Shown here: one piece after another, positions 1 through 5,889 of the stretch
Numbering within the stretch: the stretch's first letter is position 1
Layout of the letters: each line of letters opens with the position of its first letter
NCBI GenBank assembly: GCA_031362405.1
Contig: JANLSO010000094.1
Span: 1-18,963 of the forward strand
Reading direction: 5' to 3'
Source: JANLSO01 sp031362405
GTDB lineage: Bacteria > Actinomycetota > Thermoleophilia > Miltoncostaeales > Miltoncostaeaceae
Length of the DNA: 18,963 nt
Position numbers and translations under genes: made by a program
Notes under the pieces: generated by a model
The model's input: only the letters and a program-made list of their open reading frames with translations
Told to the model about the DNA's origin: nothing
The model's database searches: none

Positions 1-142
1 GAAACACCATCGGCGACCCATCGTGGGTCAGACCGTCAGGAAGCCGCCGCGTCGCCGCCCAGTTGTCGGCGCTGTGCGTAAAGGACAACATCGCGACCCG
101 AAGGCCTAGAAGCAGGTTGATGGTTGGATCCTGTTGAACCAC
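1..142 (-). CDS. Partial hypothetical protein running off the left edge
   Basis: An open frame on the minus strand starts with GTG at 142 and stays open to the window edge, giving 47 visible codons. The start is supported by a strong Shine-Dalgarno sequence, GGGAGGAG, lying just upstream (about 145-152). The visible peptide begins VVQQDPTINLLLGLRVAML. I do not recognise a family. It lies downstream of, and on the same strand as, the gene ending at 281, with about 140 bp between them. The call rests on the ribosome-binding site and the open frame only. Confidence 0.38.
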   Translation of the reverse strand, partial: MVQQDPTINLLLGLRVAMLSFTHSADNWAATRRLPDGLTHDGSPMVF

Positions 143-280
143 GACTCCTCCCGAATCAGCACCCGAAAAGCCCGGCGAGACTGCTGCGCATCGCGAGTCT
201 GCCGCCTTGCGCCAAACGCGGTCTTCACCCTCGCCTGCCAAGGCCTGCCGGTTATCCCTGACTAGGTAACGACCGAGGGA

Positions 281-1042
281 TCACGCGGCCGCGACGACGA
301 GTTCTCGTACGCGCTCGGCATCGGGCCAGCCTGCGGCGTTCGCGCTGATGATGAGCCCGAGTGCGTAGACCAGAAGGCCCACGCCCCACGGAGTGCTTGA
401 GTGGTCGTTTTCCTCACGTCCGACGACTACGCCACTGTCAGCGTGGGCTCCGATGAAGCGGTAGAGAGGCTGCACCAACGCGTGCGTAGCCCACGAGTAG
501 TGCGTGTACGAGCCCGCGTAGATCTCAGCGAACGAACAGTTCGGAGCCTTGAGCTCGGGAACACTTGGCCGCCAGTAGTCGTCCGCCGCCTTTGCACGAT
601 CTCCGAGGCCCAGAACGCCTTCGGCTCCGGACTCGACGATCTGCCGCATGCTTGGATCCAAGAGCGGGACAGGCTTTTCGCGATAGCCGCTTTCGACGAG
701 CCAATGGACATGTTTGTTGTCGGCTTTAAGCCGCTCGGCGTCGTTGCCTGCGACCCACTTCGGAACGAGAACCGAAGGTTCGCCTGCGAGCCATGCGTAG
801 GTAATGACCGTTTCGATGATCGTGCGCGCAATCGCCTCGGCAGCAAGCCATGAATCTTCATCAGGGCTCAACTTGAAGAGCGCTCTTGTCGCCGTGCTCG
901 CTCGGACGATCATCGCCGGGCCCAAGACTTCCCAGTCTCCACGCCCGGCCGGGTCGATGAGCGGAAAGTGCAAGGGAAGTCGCGACAGAACGAGTTCCGT
1001 GAGGCTGACTGCTTGTGAAGGCGTGTAGTCCAGGTCGCGCAC
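281..1042 (-). CDS. Hypothetical protein, DUF5677-like
   Basis: A 253-residue soluble protein starting with GTG at 1042, preceded by a purine-rich GGGTGG about 4 nt upstream. An N-terminal helical stretch (about residues 45-85, around AAEAIARTIIETVITYAWLA) is followed by a charged KWVAGNDAERLKADNK segment, a YTHYSWATHALVQPLYRF stretch near residue 185 and a hydrophobic helix near the C terminus. This layout recalls the DUF5677 group of helical proteins, which have no established biochemical role; the link is by general resemblance only. It lies next to a tRNA-Glu fragment and integrase-type repeats, so it may be cargo of an integrated element. Its base composition is a little less GC-rich than the chromosome-like genes on the right. 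Confidence 0.6.
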   Translation of the reverse strand: MRDLDYTPSQAVSLTELVLSRLPLHFPLIDPAGRGDWEVLGPAMIVRASTATRALFKLSPDEDSWLAAEAIARTIIETVITYAWLAGEPSVLVPKWVAGNDAERLKADNKHVHWLVESGYREKPVPLLDPSMRQIVESGAEGVLGLGDRAKAADDYWRPSVPELKAPNCSFAEIYAGSYTHYSWATHALVQPLYRFIGAHADSGVVVGREENDHSSTPWGVGLLVYALGLIISANAAGWPDAERVRELVVAAA

Positions 1043-1144
1043 TAAACCACCCTAACCCGGGTCCCTGCGATTCAGCGGGCTTCTCGTCAACACCTGCGTC
1101 GTCTCTCGGTCGGGGTGAACAGCGCGATCGATCTGAAGCCTCGG

Positions 1145-1164
1145 TGTCCCGAGAATGTCCCGAG
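1145..1164. repeat. 20-bp direct repeat, copy 1 (putative integrase arm site)
   Basis: The sequence TGTCCCGAGAATGTCCCGAG occurs here and again, identically, at 1354-1373. Each copy is itself two TGTCCCGAG units spaced 11 bp apart, about one helical turn. That is how arm-type binding sites of tyrosine integrases are often laid out. The two copies bracket the tRNA-Glu fragment at 1210-1255. The repeat is seen directly; the integrase role is inferred. Confidence 0.8.
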
Positions 1165-1209
1165 GTAACAACCGGCGCCGGTAATCACCTGCAAAAGACG
1201 AACTTCCTC

Positions 1210-1255
1210 TTGCCCTCTCACGGCGGTAACACGGGTTCAAATCCCGTATGCGCTA
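1210..1255 (+). pseudogene. 3' fragment of tRNA-Glu(CTC), probable attachment-site scar
   Basis: This stretch reads as the 3' part of a tRNA. The anticodon stem is TTGCC/GGCGG (1210-1214 with 1222-1226), closing with two G-U pairs. The loop is CTCTCAC (1215-1221), giving anticodon CTC at 1217-1219. A variable TAAC follows, then a perfect T arm ACGGG-TTCAAAT-CCCGT (1231-1247) and a 7-nt acceptor half. The GGCGGTAAC block after the anticodon loop matches bacterial tRNA-Glu. No D arm or 5' acceptor strand can be found upstream of 1210, so it is not a working gene. Elements that integrate into the 3' half of a tRNA leave such a fragment at their far end, so the element would lie to the left of it. 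Confidence 0.62.
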
Positions 1256-1262
1256 CTCACAG

Positions 1263-1288
1263 AAACCCTCGCCCCGCGGGGGTTTTTT
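1263..1288 (+). terminator. Rho-independent terminator after the tRNA-Glu fragment
   Basis: A GC-rich hairpin (AAACCC-CGC pairing with GCG-GGGTTT) is followed by six T residues at 1283-1288. It starts 7 nt after the tRNA-Glu fragment, the usual place for a tRNA terminator, which supports the view that the fragment keeps the original downstream chromosome sequence. Confidence 0.8.
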
Positions 1289-1353
1289 CGTTGTGTGGCA
1301 GATATGTTTCGTGTGGTCAGATGTGTTCTATATGAGCCTCTCAGGGACCCGAA

Positions 1354-1382
1354 TGTCCCGAGAATGTCCCGAGTTCGGGACA
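1354..1382. repeat. 20-bp direct repeat, copy 2, with an added inverted unit
   Basis: The second identical copy of TGTCCCGAGAATGTCCCGAG (1354-1373) is followed at once by TTCGGGACA (1374-1382), an inverted version of the same unit. The site therefore has two direct units and one inverted unit. It lies about 100 bp to the right of the tRNA fragment, and copy 1 lies about 45 bp to the left. No gene is apparent between 1289 and 1557 apart from this repeat. Confidence 0.8.
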
Positions 1383-1557
1383 CGTGTTACCGCCCTAGAG
1401 TTGATCACCGGGCCGTCCGGCCTGTGGGATGGATCGAGCCAGCCGGCCGCGAGGTTTCATCGACGACGGCTTGCGTCTCGTGCAGGCCTTTCCCAGACGG
1501 CGGCGGGCGCCGCGGTGCCGCATGGATCCACCGCCGAAGGTGTGCCATCCTGAGCCC

Positions 1558-1800
1558 GTGGCTCGCCGGGAAACCACAGTGCTCCTCGATGATGGCGTCC
1601 TCGAGAAGCTCGACAGGACCGCAAAGCGTTCGGGGCGCGAGAGTTCTCAGGTGGTCGAGGAGGCGCTCGAGCGCTACCTGGCGTTAGAGGTCGTCGACCG
1701 GGTCTGGGAGGCAAACGCGGCCGCCCCTCTCGACCCGGAATCTGCGCAAGATCTGGCCGACGCGGAGCTTCGGGCTGCGCGTGCTGAGCGCGCCCGGTAG
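1558..1800 (+). CDS. Ribbon-helix-helix antitoxin of a PIN toxin pair
   Basis: An 80-residue protein read from GTG at 1558. Longer in-frame starts upstream would add a basic, low-complexity leader that does not look like protein. The N terminus has a beta strand (RETTVLLDDGVLEKLDRTA) followed by two helices (SGRESSQVVEEALERYLALE), the standard ribbon-helix-helix DNA-binding fold of VapB/CopG-type antitoxins. The acidic and alanine-rich C-terminal tail would wrap the toxin. The stop codon directly abuts the GTG of the PIN toxin gene at 1801, the usual antitoxin-first operon. Such pairs normally autoregulate. The partner is frameshifted, so this antitoxin may now be orphaned. Confidence 0.72.
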   Translation: MARRETTVLLDDGVLEKLDRTAKRSGRESSQVVEEALERYLALEVVDRVWEANAAAPLDPESAQDLADAELRAARAERAR

Positions 1801-2235
1801 GTGACGGACACGCGGCCACGCCGCATCGTCATCGACCCCGGCGTCCGTCGTCTGCGCGATCCTCACACCGAACGGGCCACCCGCACGCCTTCTGCGCGCG
1901 CTGCGCGAGCAACAGATCACGATGGTCGCCAGCCCCAAGCTCCTTCACGAGCTGCGGGAGGTCCTTGGCCGACCCAAGTTTCGACGCTACCTCAGCCTCG
2001 ACGACGCCACCGAGTACATCGACGGCCTCGTCGTCATCGCGCAACACCTGGACGACCCGCAGAACCTCCAGCGATCACACGCGACCCGGTTGATGACTAC
2101 CTCGTCGCCCTAGCACTTGCGAGCGCAGCCGACGCCCTGGTGAGCGGCGACGCCCACCTTCTCGAAGTCGACGACCCACGAGTGACGACGCCACGCGCCC
2201 TCTTGGATCTCCTGAACGCAACACACCCGGAATGA
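1801..2235 (+). pseudogene. PIN-domain toxin with two compensating frameshifts
   Basis: The N terminus (RRIVIDPGV) reads in frame from GTG at 1801. Near 1846 the PIN homology moves to the next frame, giving VVCAILTPNGPPARLLRALR and then ASPKLLHELREVLGRPKFRR. Near 2055-2063 it returns to the first frame with ITRDPVDDYLVALALA and SGDAHLLEVDDPRV, ending at TGA 2233-2235. One gained and one lost base cancel, so both ends share a frame. The acidic PIN residues (D in IDPG, E in LHELRE, D in DPVDDY) are all encoded. PIN toxins of this type are RNases that cut structured RNA such as tRNA or rRNA. As read, the gene makes no complete PIN protein. Sequencing error is possible, though neighbouring genes here are also broken. 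Confidence 0.7.
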
Positions 2236-2256
2236 GTCCGCTGCCGTCGGCACGAA

Positions 2257-2427
2257 GCGGTAGACGAGGGAAAAACAGCGCCAACGACCCGGGATCCTAG
2301 CTCGATCGCGCAGCCCGAGCCGTGGCTCGACGGGATCCGCGTCGTGGCCACGGACCTCGCCGAGTCCTACCGCAAGGGGCTCGACGGTCACCTCGATCAC
2401 GCGATCCGCGTGGCTGACCCGTTCCAC
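2257..2427 (+). pseudogene. ISL3-family transposase remnant, left part
   Basis: Frame 1 after the toxin stop reads VDEGKTAPTT, then QPEPWLDGIRVVATDLAESY and GLDGHLDHAIRVADPFH. This is the catalytic core of ISL3 (DDE) transposases: the first Asp is in ATDL and the second in ADPFH. The N-terminal zinc-binding and helix-turn-helix part is missing, replaced by the toxin gene ending at 2235. Homology stops abruptly after PFH at 2427 and resumes at 3904 with VVRVANRCLD. The gene was therefore split by the IS110 element between these points. The left part shows no internal stop. Confidence 0.75.
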
Positions 2428-2538
2428 CTAGACCGTATGGAGTGCCGGGGCCTGGGCCGGCGCCCCGCGCATGCGTGATCGTGGGTTGCCGTCGGGGATG
2501 AACCTGGCGGTAGAGCCACAGTCATGGGAGGCGCCGAC

Positions 2539-3618
2539 ATGGGTAACGGTACGTTCGTTGGTTTGGATGTGCACGCCAGGAGCGTGGTCGCCGGTGTGAT
2601 CGATGAGGCGACGGGCCAGGTGCGGGCGGTGCGGGTCCCGCATGCGACGGATGATTTGGTGGGTTGGCTGGGGGCGCTTGCCGGGCCGGTGCGCGCGACG
2701 TATGAGGCCGGGCCGACGGGTTATGGCCTTGCCCGCGCGCTTGAGGGCGCGGGCATCGCGTGTCTGGTGGCCGCCCCGAGCCGCATACCGAGGGCCCCGG
2801 GCGAGCGGGTCAAGAACGACCGCCGTGACGCTGAGCGGTTGGCGCGCCTTTTGCGGGCCGGGGAGCTGGTCGCGGTGGCGGTCCCGGCGATGGCAGATGA
2901 GGGTGCCCGTGATCTGGTGCGGGCCCGTGAGGACGCACGCGCCGACCTGATGCGCGCCCGTCATCGCCTGTCAAAGATGCTTTTGCGCTACGGCCGCGTC
3001 TACGACAAGGGGGCCTGGACGCTCGCCCATGATGTCTGGTTGCGGCGCCAGAGCCTGGATGACCCCGCCGCCCAGGCGGCCCTCATCGACTATTACGACG
3101 CCGCCCTACAGGCGCGGCTTCGCCGCGATCGCCTCGACGTGGCGATCCACGAGCTCGCCGAGCGTCCGGACCTTGCCCCACTGGTGGGGCGCCTATCGTG
3201 CCTGCGCGGGGTGAGTACCCTCACGGCGGTGGGCCTGGCGGTCGAGATCGGTGACTGGCACAGGTTGTCGGGGGCAACGATCGGTTCGTATCTGGGCCTT
3301 ACCCCGAGCGAATCCCAGTCGGGTGCCCGCCATACCCGCGGGCCGATCACCAAGACCGGCAACGGCCATGTACGCCGCCTTTTGGTGGAGGCCGCCTGGC
3401 ACCACCGGCGTCCGCATCGTGCGAGCGTTGAGCTGGAGCGCCGACGCGCGGGCTGCCGGCCCGAGGTACGCGCCCGCGCCGAGGCGGCCGGGGATCACCT
3501 TCACCGCCGCTGGGCGAACCTGGAAACGCGTCGGGGCCTGCGCTCAACCGTCGTGGCGGTGGCCGTCGCCCGTGAGCTTGCCGGCTGGTGCTGGAGCCTT
3601 GCCGTGATGGACGACTAA
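2539..3618 (+). CDS. IS110-family DEDD transposase/recombinase
   Basis: A 359-residue protein. ATG 2539 is preferred over the in-frame ATG at 2524 because GGGAGG at 2526-2531 sits 7 nt before it. The N-terminal RuvC-like DEDD domain shows D10 in FVGLDVHARS, E56 in TYEAGPTGYG, and D94 and D97 in KNDRRDAERLARLL. The C-terminal Transposase_20 region shows LRGVSTLTAVGLAVEIGDW and GLTPSESQSGARH, with S261 the likely nucleophile, then ITKTGNGHVRRLLVEAAWH. Length and both domains are normal for the family. These recombinases act with an element-encoded guide RNA that pairs with target and donor DNA. The frame is intact, unlike the ISL3 gene it interrupts. Confidence 0.93.
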   Translation: MGNGTFVGLDVHARSVVAGVIDEATGQVRAVRVPHATDDLVGWLGALAGPVRATYEAGPTGYGLARALEGAGIACLVAAPSRIPRAPGERVKNDRRDAERLARLLRAGELVAVAVPAMADEGARDLVRAREDARADLMRARHRLSKMLLRYGRVYDKGAWTLAHDVWLRRQSLDDPAAQAALIDYYDAALQARLRRDRLDVAIHELAERPDLAPLVGRLSCLRGVSTLTAVGLAVEIGDWHRLSGATIGSYLGLTPSESQSGARHTRGPITKTGNGHVRRLLVEAAWHHRRPHRASVELERRRAGCRPEVRARAEAAGDHLHRRWANLETRRGLRSTVVAVAVARELAGWCWSLAVMDD

Positions 3619-3639
3619 AAGCACCCGCACACAATTGCC

Positions 3640-3838
3640 TGGGCCAGGAGAGCGCGTCGGCCGGCCGGCTGACGCCGCGAGAGGCGATACGCGGTCCTAC
3701 TATGAGCAGCCTGCGGGCCACGCTCGATTCTAGACAGCGCCCCGCCTCCGCCGAACACCCGGTCATGCGGTAACCAACCCGCGAATATCAGCCTGACCGC
3801 GAACCGTCGCAGCGCCCCCGGCGCGCTCTCCTGACCCA
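3640..3838 (+). ncRNA. Candidate guide (bridge/seek) RNA region of the IS110 element
   Basis: The 3' non-coding tail is bounded by a 17-bp inverted repeat with one mismatch: TGGGCCAGGAGAGCGCG at 3640-3656 and its complement at 3822-3838. As RNA it would close a domain of about 200 nt. Inner complementary pieces include CCGCG/CGCGG around 3674-3698 and GGTCA/TGACC around 3750-3798. A stable hairpin at 3844-3867 follows. IS110/IS1111 elements encode a structured guide RNA in a non-coding end, so this region is the best candidate here. I could not assign target- and donor-binding loops by eye. The alternative is a small inserted MITE-like element with these repeats as its ends, but no target duplication is visible. 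Confidence 0.42.
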
Positions 3839-3843
3839 AAAAG

Positions 3844-3867
3844 AAAGGCCCGCTCACGCGGGCCTTT
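3844..3867. terminator. Hairpin at the IS110 right end, terminator-like
   Basis: A perfect 10-bp stem AAAGGCCCGC / GCGGGCCTTT with a TCAC loop. On the minus strand it is followed by a T-rich run (CTTTCTTTTT), a good intrinsic terminator against transcription entering the element from outside. On the plus strand only three T residues follow, so it could also end the upstream RNA, less efficiently. Confidence 0.6.
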
Positions 3868-3879
3868 CAGGCATGCCAC

Positions 3880-3885
3880 TTGACA
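3880..3885 (+). promoter_or_regulatory. Outward-facing consensus -35 box near the IS110 right end
   Basis: A perfect TTGACA lies 18 bp inside the inferred right end of the element, pointing outward. No good -10 box follows inside the element. If the element circularises, or lands beside a suitable sequence, a -10 box at the correct spacing would come from the joined DNA. Such junction promoters are known for several IS families. The -35 match is seen; the function is inferred. Confidence 0.4.
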
Positions 3886-3889
3886 AGCA

Positions 3890-3911
3890 CTCACTACATA
3901 TCAGTAGTGAG
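3890..3911. repeat. Perfect 8-bp dyad spanning the IS110 right junction
   Basis: CTCACTAC (3890-3897) and GTAGTGAG (3904-3911) form a perfect inverted repeat around ATATCA. If the element ends at 3903, one arm belongs to the IS and the other to the ISL3 gene. Confidence 0.7.
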
Positions 3912-4308
3912 GGTCGCCAACCGCTGCCTGGACGTGCGCCGGCGCGTGCAGAACGCGACTCTCGGCCACCGGGGGCGCACGCGCGATCCGCTGTATCGGA
4001 TCACAAAGCTGATGCTCACCGGCAGCGAGCGCTGGAGGGCCCGGGCCTGGAGCGGATGCTTCTGGGCCTTCAGGTCGGCGATCCCGAGGGCGAGGTGCTC
4101 GGGGCCTGGGTGGCCAAGGAGTCGGTGCGCGACGTCTACCTCGCCGACGATCCGACCGACGCGGCGCTCCTGCTCGACAAGACCATCGGGGTGCCGCCTC
4201 GACGTGGTGCCGGAGATCCGCTACCACGGCACCGGCGCGAGCAACGGGCCGACCGAAGGCCTTGACCTGCTGATCAAGAAGGTCAAGCGCGCCGGACACG
4301 GGTTCCGG
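3904..4308 (+). pseudogene. ISL3-family transposase remnant, right part, with frameshifts
   Basis: Homology resumes directly where the left part stopped. The first frame gives VVRVANRCLDVRRRVQNATL and GHRGRTRDPLYRITKLMLTG (3904 to about 4028). A shift then gives ALEGPGLERMLLGLQVGDPE and LGAWVAKESVRDVYLADDP up to about 4195. The frame returns with VPEIRYHGTGASNGPTEGLD and LLIKKVKRAGHGFR, ending near 4308. About 20 residues before HGTGASN appear deleted. The last catalytic Glu (GPTEGL) is still encoded, so all three DDE residues survive although the gene cannot make a whole protein. The usual C-terminal tail is not recognisable. The frameshifts could have arisen before or after the IS110 insertion. 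Confidence 0.78.
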
Positions 4309-4712
4309 GGCAGGGTCGCGAGCCGGCCTGCGCCCGAACCCCTGAGCTTCAGCAGTCGGGCGCCCACGCCGCCGCCGGTGCCGCGTGGATCAACACGCCA
4401 ACGGCGGGGGAACGTGCTCACTAAAGTCGAAACTCGAACGACGCGCCGATGCGCCGCCGGGAACGCCTCGGGATGGTCCCGCCGCCGCGCGGCCGCGAAT
4501 TTCGCTCCCGAGGCCTCCTCGGCTCGACTCCCGCCAGGTACGCCCCAATGGCGTCGTCGGCACCGGTGCTTTCAGGCATTCCGGCTGCTCAACGGCCTAG
4601 CCGCGTTGCTCTTTCGAGGAGGGTTTCATTGCCATTGCGGCAAAGGCTGCAGGCAGACGCCTCAAAGCTTGATCCCCACCCCCCGGGGTCCGATAGGATG
4701 GGCGGAGTTCGG
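4309..4712. other. Gene-free stretch between the ISL3 remnant and tRNA-Asn
   Basis: About 400 bp with no convincing gene. Open frames through it are arginine- and proline-rich, without ribosome-binding sites or known motifs. The first part may hold the eroded end of the ISL3 element. No clean terminal inverted repeat was seen. The last 50 bp contain the tRNA promoter. Confidence 0.6.
4669..4699 (+). promoter_or_regulatory. Probable tRNA-Asn promoter
   Basis: TTGATC (4669-4674) resembles a -35 box. GATAGGAT (4692-4699) resembles a -10 box, giving a spacing of 17-19 bp depending on the register. Transcription would begin around 4705-4710, just before the mature tRNA at 4713. Confidence 0.5.
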
Positions 4713-4784
4713 TCCTCGGTAGCTCAACGGTAGAGCATCCGGCTGTTAACCGGAGGGTTGTAGGTTCGAGTCCTACCCGAGGAG
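4713..4784 (+). tRNA. tRNA-Asn(GTT)
   Basis: A complete 72-nt cloverleaf. The acceptor stem TCCTCGG/CCGAGGA pairs fully, with discriminator G at 4784. The D arm is GCTC..GAGC with AACGGTA in the loop. The anticodon stem is CCGG/CCGG with loop CTGTTAA, anticodon GTT at 4745-4747. The T arm is GTAGG-TTCGAGT-CCTAC. CCA is not encoded. The gene has its own promoter-like sequence and a terminator 10 nt downstream, so it is probably a single-gene unit. No duplicated 3' half of this tRNA was seen in the window, so it does not appear to be an attachment site here. Confidence 0.97.
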
Positions 4785-4793
4785 TATCTGAAG

Positions 4794-4820
4794 AAAGCCC
4801 TGCTGACGCGGGGTTTTTTT
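4794..4820 (+). terminator. Rho-independent terminator of tRNA-Asn
   Basis: An AAAGCCC..GC hairpin pairs with GC..GGGGTTT around a short loop and is followed by seven T residues (4814-4820), 10 nt after the tRNA. Confidence 0.85.
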
Positions 4821-5084
4821 GTGCTCGCGGAGCCTTCTCGCGGATGACCTTGGCCGGCTCGGCTGCGGAGGAGCGACGAGAGCCTCCGGCGCGCTGATCG
4901 CGCAGGGTTCGTGAAGAGCGCAGGCGAACGGGGAGATCGATCTCCGCAACGCGGACATGTACCTGCAGTGACGACGACGCCTCTTACATCTTCTTTGCAG
5001 ATACCTGCGTAAGCGGACATCACGGGGACCGTGGTTCATGCCGAGAATGAGTTCAGTACCCGAGCGGTCAATCAGGAGGTTTTT
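4821..5084. other. Intergenic leader with a 14-bp palindrome
   Basis: No gene is supported between the tRNA terminator and the ATG at 5085. A perfect palindrome GGAGATCGATCTCC lies at 4932-4945 and could be an operator; no regulator is known for it. AGGAGGT at 5074-5080 is the ribosome-binding site of the next gene. Confidence 0.5.
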
Positions 5085-5747
5085 ATGTCCGCGCGATCCA
5101 GAATCTCGGTCGCCGTTGGTCTTTCGTGTCTCACCGGTGCGCTCCTTTCCGGAGGCGCCCAGGCCAGCGGAGGCGAGCGCGGCATGAGGTCGGGGCTCGA
5201 GGTCAAGGTGCGCGGGGTCGTCACCGCCGTCGACGTCGCAACAGCGACGGCGGGCCCCTCGATAACGGTCTCACCCGGCGGGACTTTCGCCCCGTGGACC
5301 TGTGCGATTCCGACAGACGCCGACACGACCGGACTGGTGGTGAACACGACCACCGTCACGATGAAGTGCCGCAGCCGCAATGGAATCCTCGCCGCCAAGC
5401 GGATTCGGACAACTGACAACACCACCGGCAGGGTCAAACTCGAGGCTGCGGGCCTCGCGACCGCGTACACCGCAGCGACGATCGCGGCGGCCGGCTCGAT
5501 CACGGTCAACCCGGGCACCGGGCTTCCGTTGGTGACCTGCGCGGTCACCGATCGCACCCGGCTTCGTGGAACACCGGTCGTCAACACCGACACCGCGAAG
5601 ATCGAGTGCAAAACCCGTGACGGAGTGCTTGTCGCCAAGAAGATCAAGGTGAAGCGCCAGCGGATCACTCCGCCCTACGGCGTCGGCGGCAACGGCGGCG
5701 ACACGGGCACCGACGGCCGCCACCGTGGGCGCGGGGGCCGCGACTAG
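5085..5747 (+). CDS. Secreted protein with two DUF5666-like repeats
   Basis: A 220-residue protein. ATG 5085 is chosen because AGGAGGT at 5074-5080 sits just before it and a clean signal peptide follows: basic MSARSR, a hydrophobic core, then a cleavage site after GGAQA near residue 27. The mature part has two related units of about 70 residues. The first runs from VKVRGVVTAVDV to GILAAKRIR and the second from VKLEAAGLATAYTA to GVLVAKKIK. Each contains a spaced pair of cysteines (CAIPTD..MKC and CAVTDR..IEC) that could form one disulfide per unit. The unit pattern resembles DUF5666 beta-barrel domains found in exported proteins of unknown function. The tail is rich in Gly, Arg and Asp and probably disordered. 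It appears monocistronic. Confidence 0.82.
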   Translation: MSARSRISVAVGLSCLTGALLSGGAQASGGERGMRSGLEVKVRGVVTAVDVATATAGPSITVSPGGTFAPWTCAIPTDADTTGLVVNTTTVTMKCRSRNGILAAKRIRTTDNTTGRVKLEAAGLATAYTAATIAAAGSITVNPGTGLPLVTCAVTDRTRLRGTPVVNTDTAKIECKTRDGVLVAKKIKVKRQRITPPYGVGGNGGDTGTDGRHRGRGGRD

Positions 5748-5757
5748 GCGAATCCCT

Positions 5758-5806
5758 GCGGGTTCATCCTCCCCGAGACGGCGCGCTCGGGGGAGGATGA
5801 ACCCGC
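5758..5806. terminator. Long near-perfect hairpin after the secreted-protein gene
   Basis: GCGGGTTCATCCTCCCCGAG (5758-5777) is repeated in inverted form at 5786-5806, with a single extra G and an 8-nt loop. It starts 10 bp after the stop codon. There is no T tract, so it may work as a GC-rich terminator or protect the mRNA 3' end in either direction. Confidence 0.6.
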
Positions 5807-5889
5807 GATAGGCGAGAACGGCGCGCACCGCGCGAGCTCGGCACGGGCGTAGACCGGGAACTGCACTCAACCGTGACCTGACCCGCGAC

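Larger units (their letters stand above)
2428..3903 (+). mobile_element. IS110-family insertion sequence (about 1.48 kb)
   Basis: The limits are set by the two halves of the interrupted ISL3 transposase: PFH ends at 2427 and VVRVAN begins at 3904. They are good to within a few bases. The element has a short left non-coding end (2428-2538) with a GGGGC/GCCCC hairpin at 2447-2466, one transposase gene, and a long 285-bp right non-coding end. There are no obvious terminal inverted repeats and no clear target duplication, as expected for IS110. The long 3' non-coding part resembles the layout described for the IS1111 subgroup, where the guide RNA lies downstream of the transposase. The transposase is intact, so the element may be recent or still active. 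Confidence 0.8.

Noticed and set aside
3640..3838. A MITE or small insertion with 17-bp terminal inverted repeats
   Set aside because: No target-site duplication flanks it (ACAATTGCC against AAAAGAAAG), and its place in the IS110 3' end fits a guide RNA better. Not fully excluded.
3880..4722. A 280-codon open frame covering the ISL3 remnant and beyond
   Set aside because: Only parts of it match the transposase and the rest is arginine/proline-rich. The homology moves between frames, so it is not one gene.
4713..4784. tRNA-Asn as the attachment site of the mobile zone to its left
   Set aside because: No second copy of its 3' half is seen between 1 and 4712, and its terminator follows normally.
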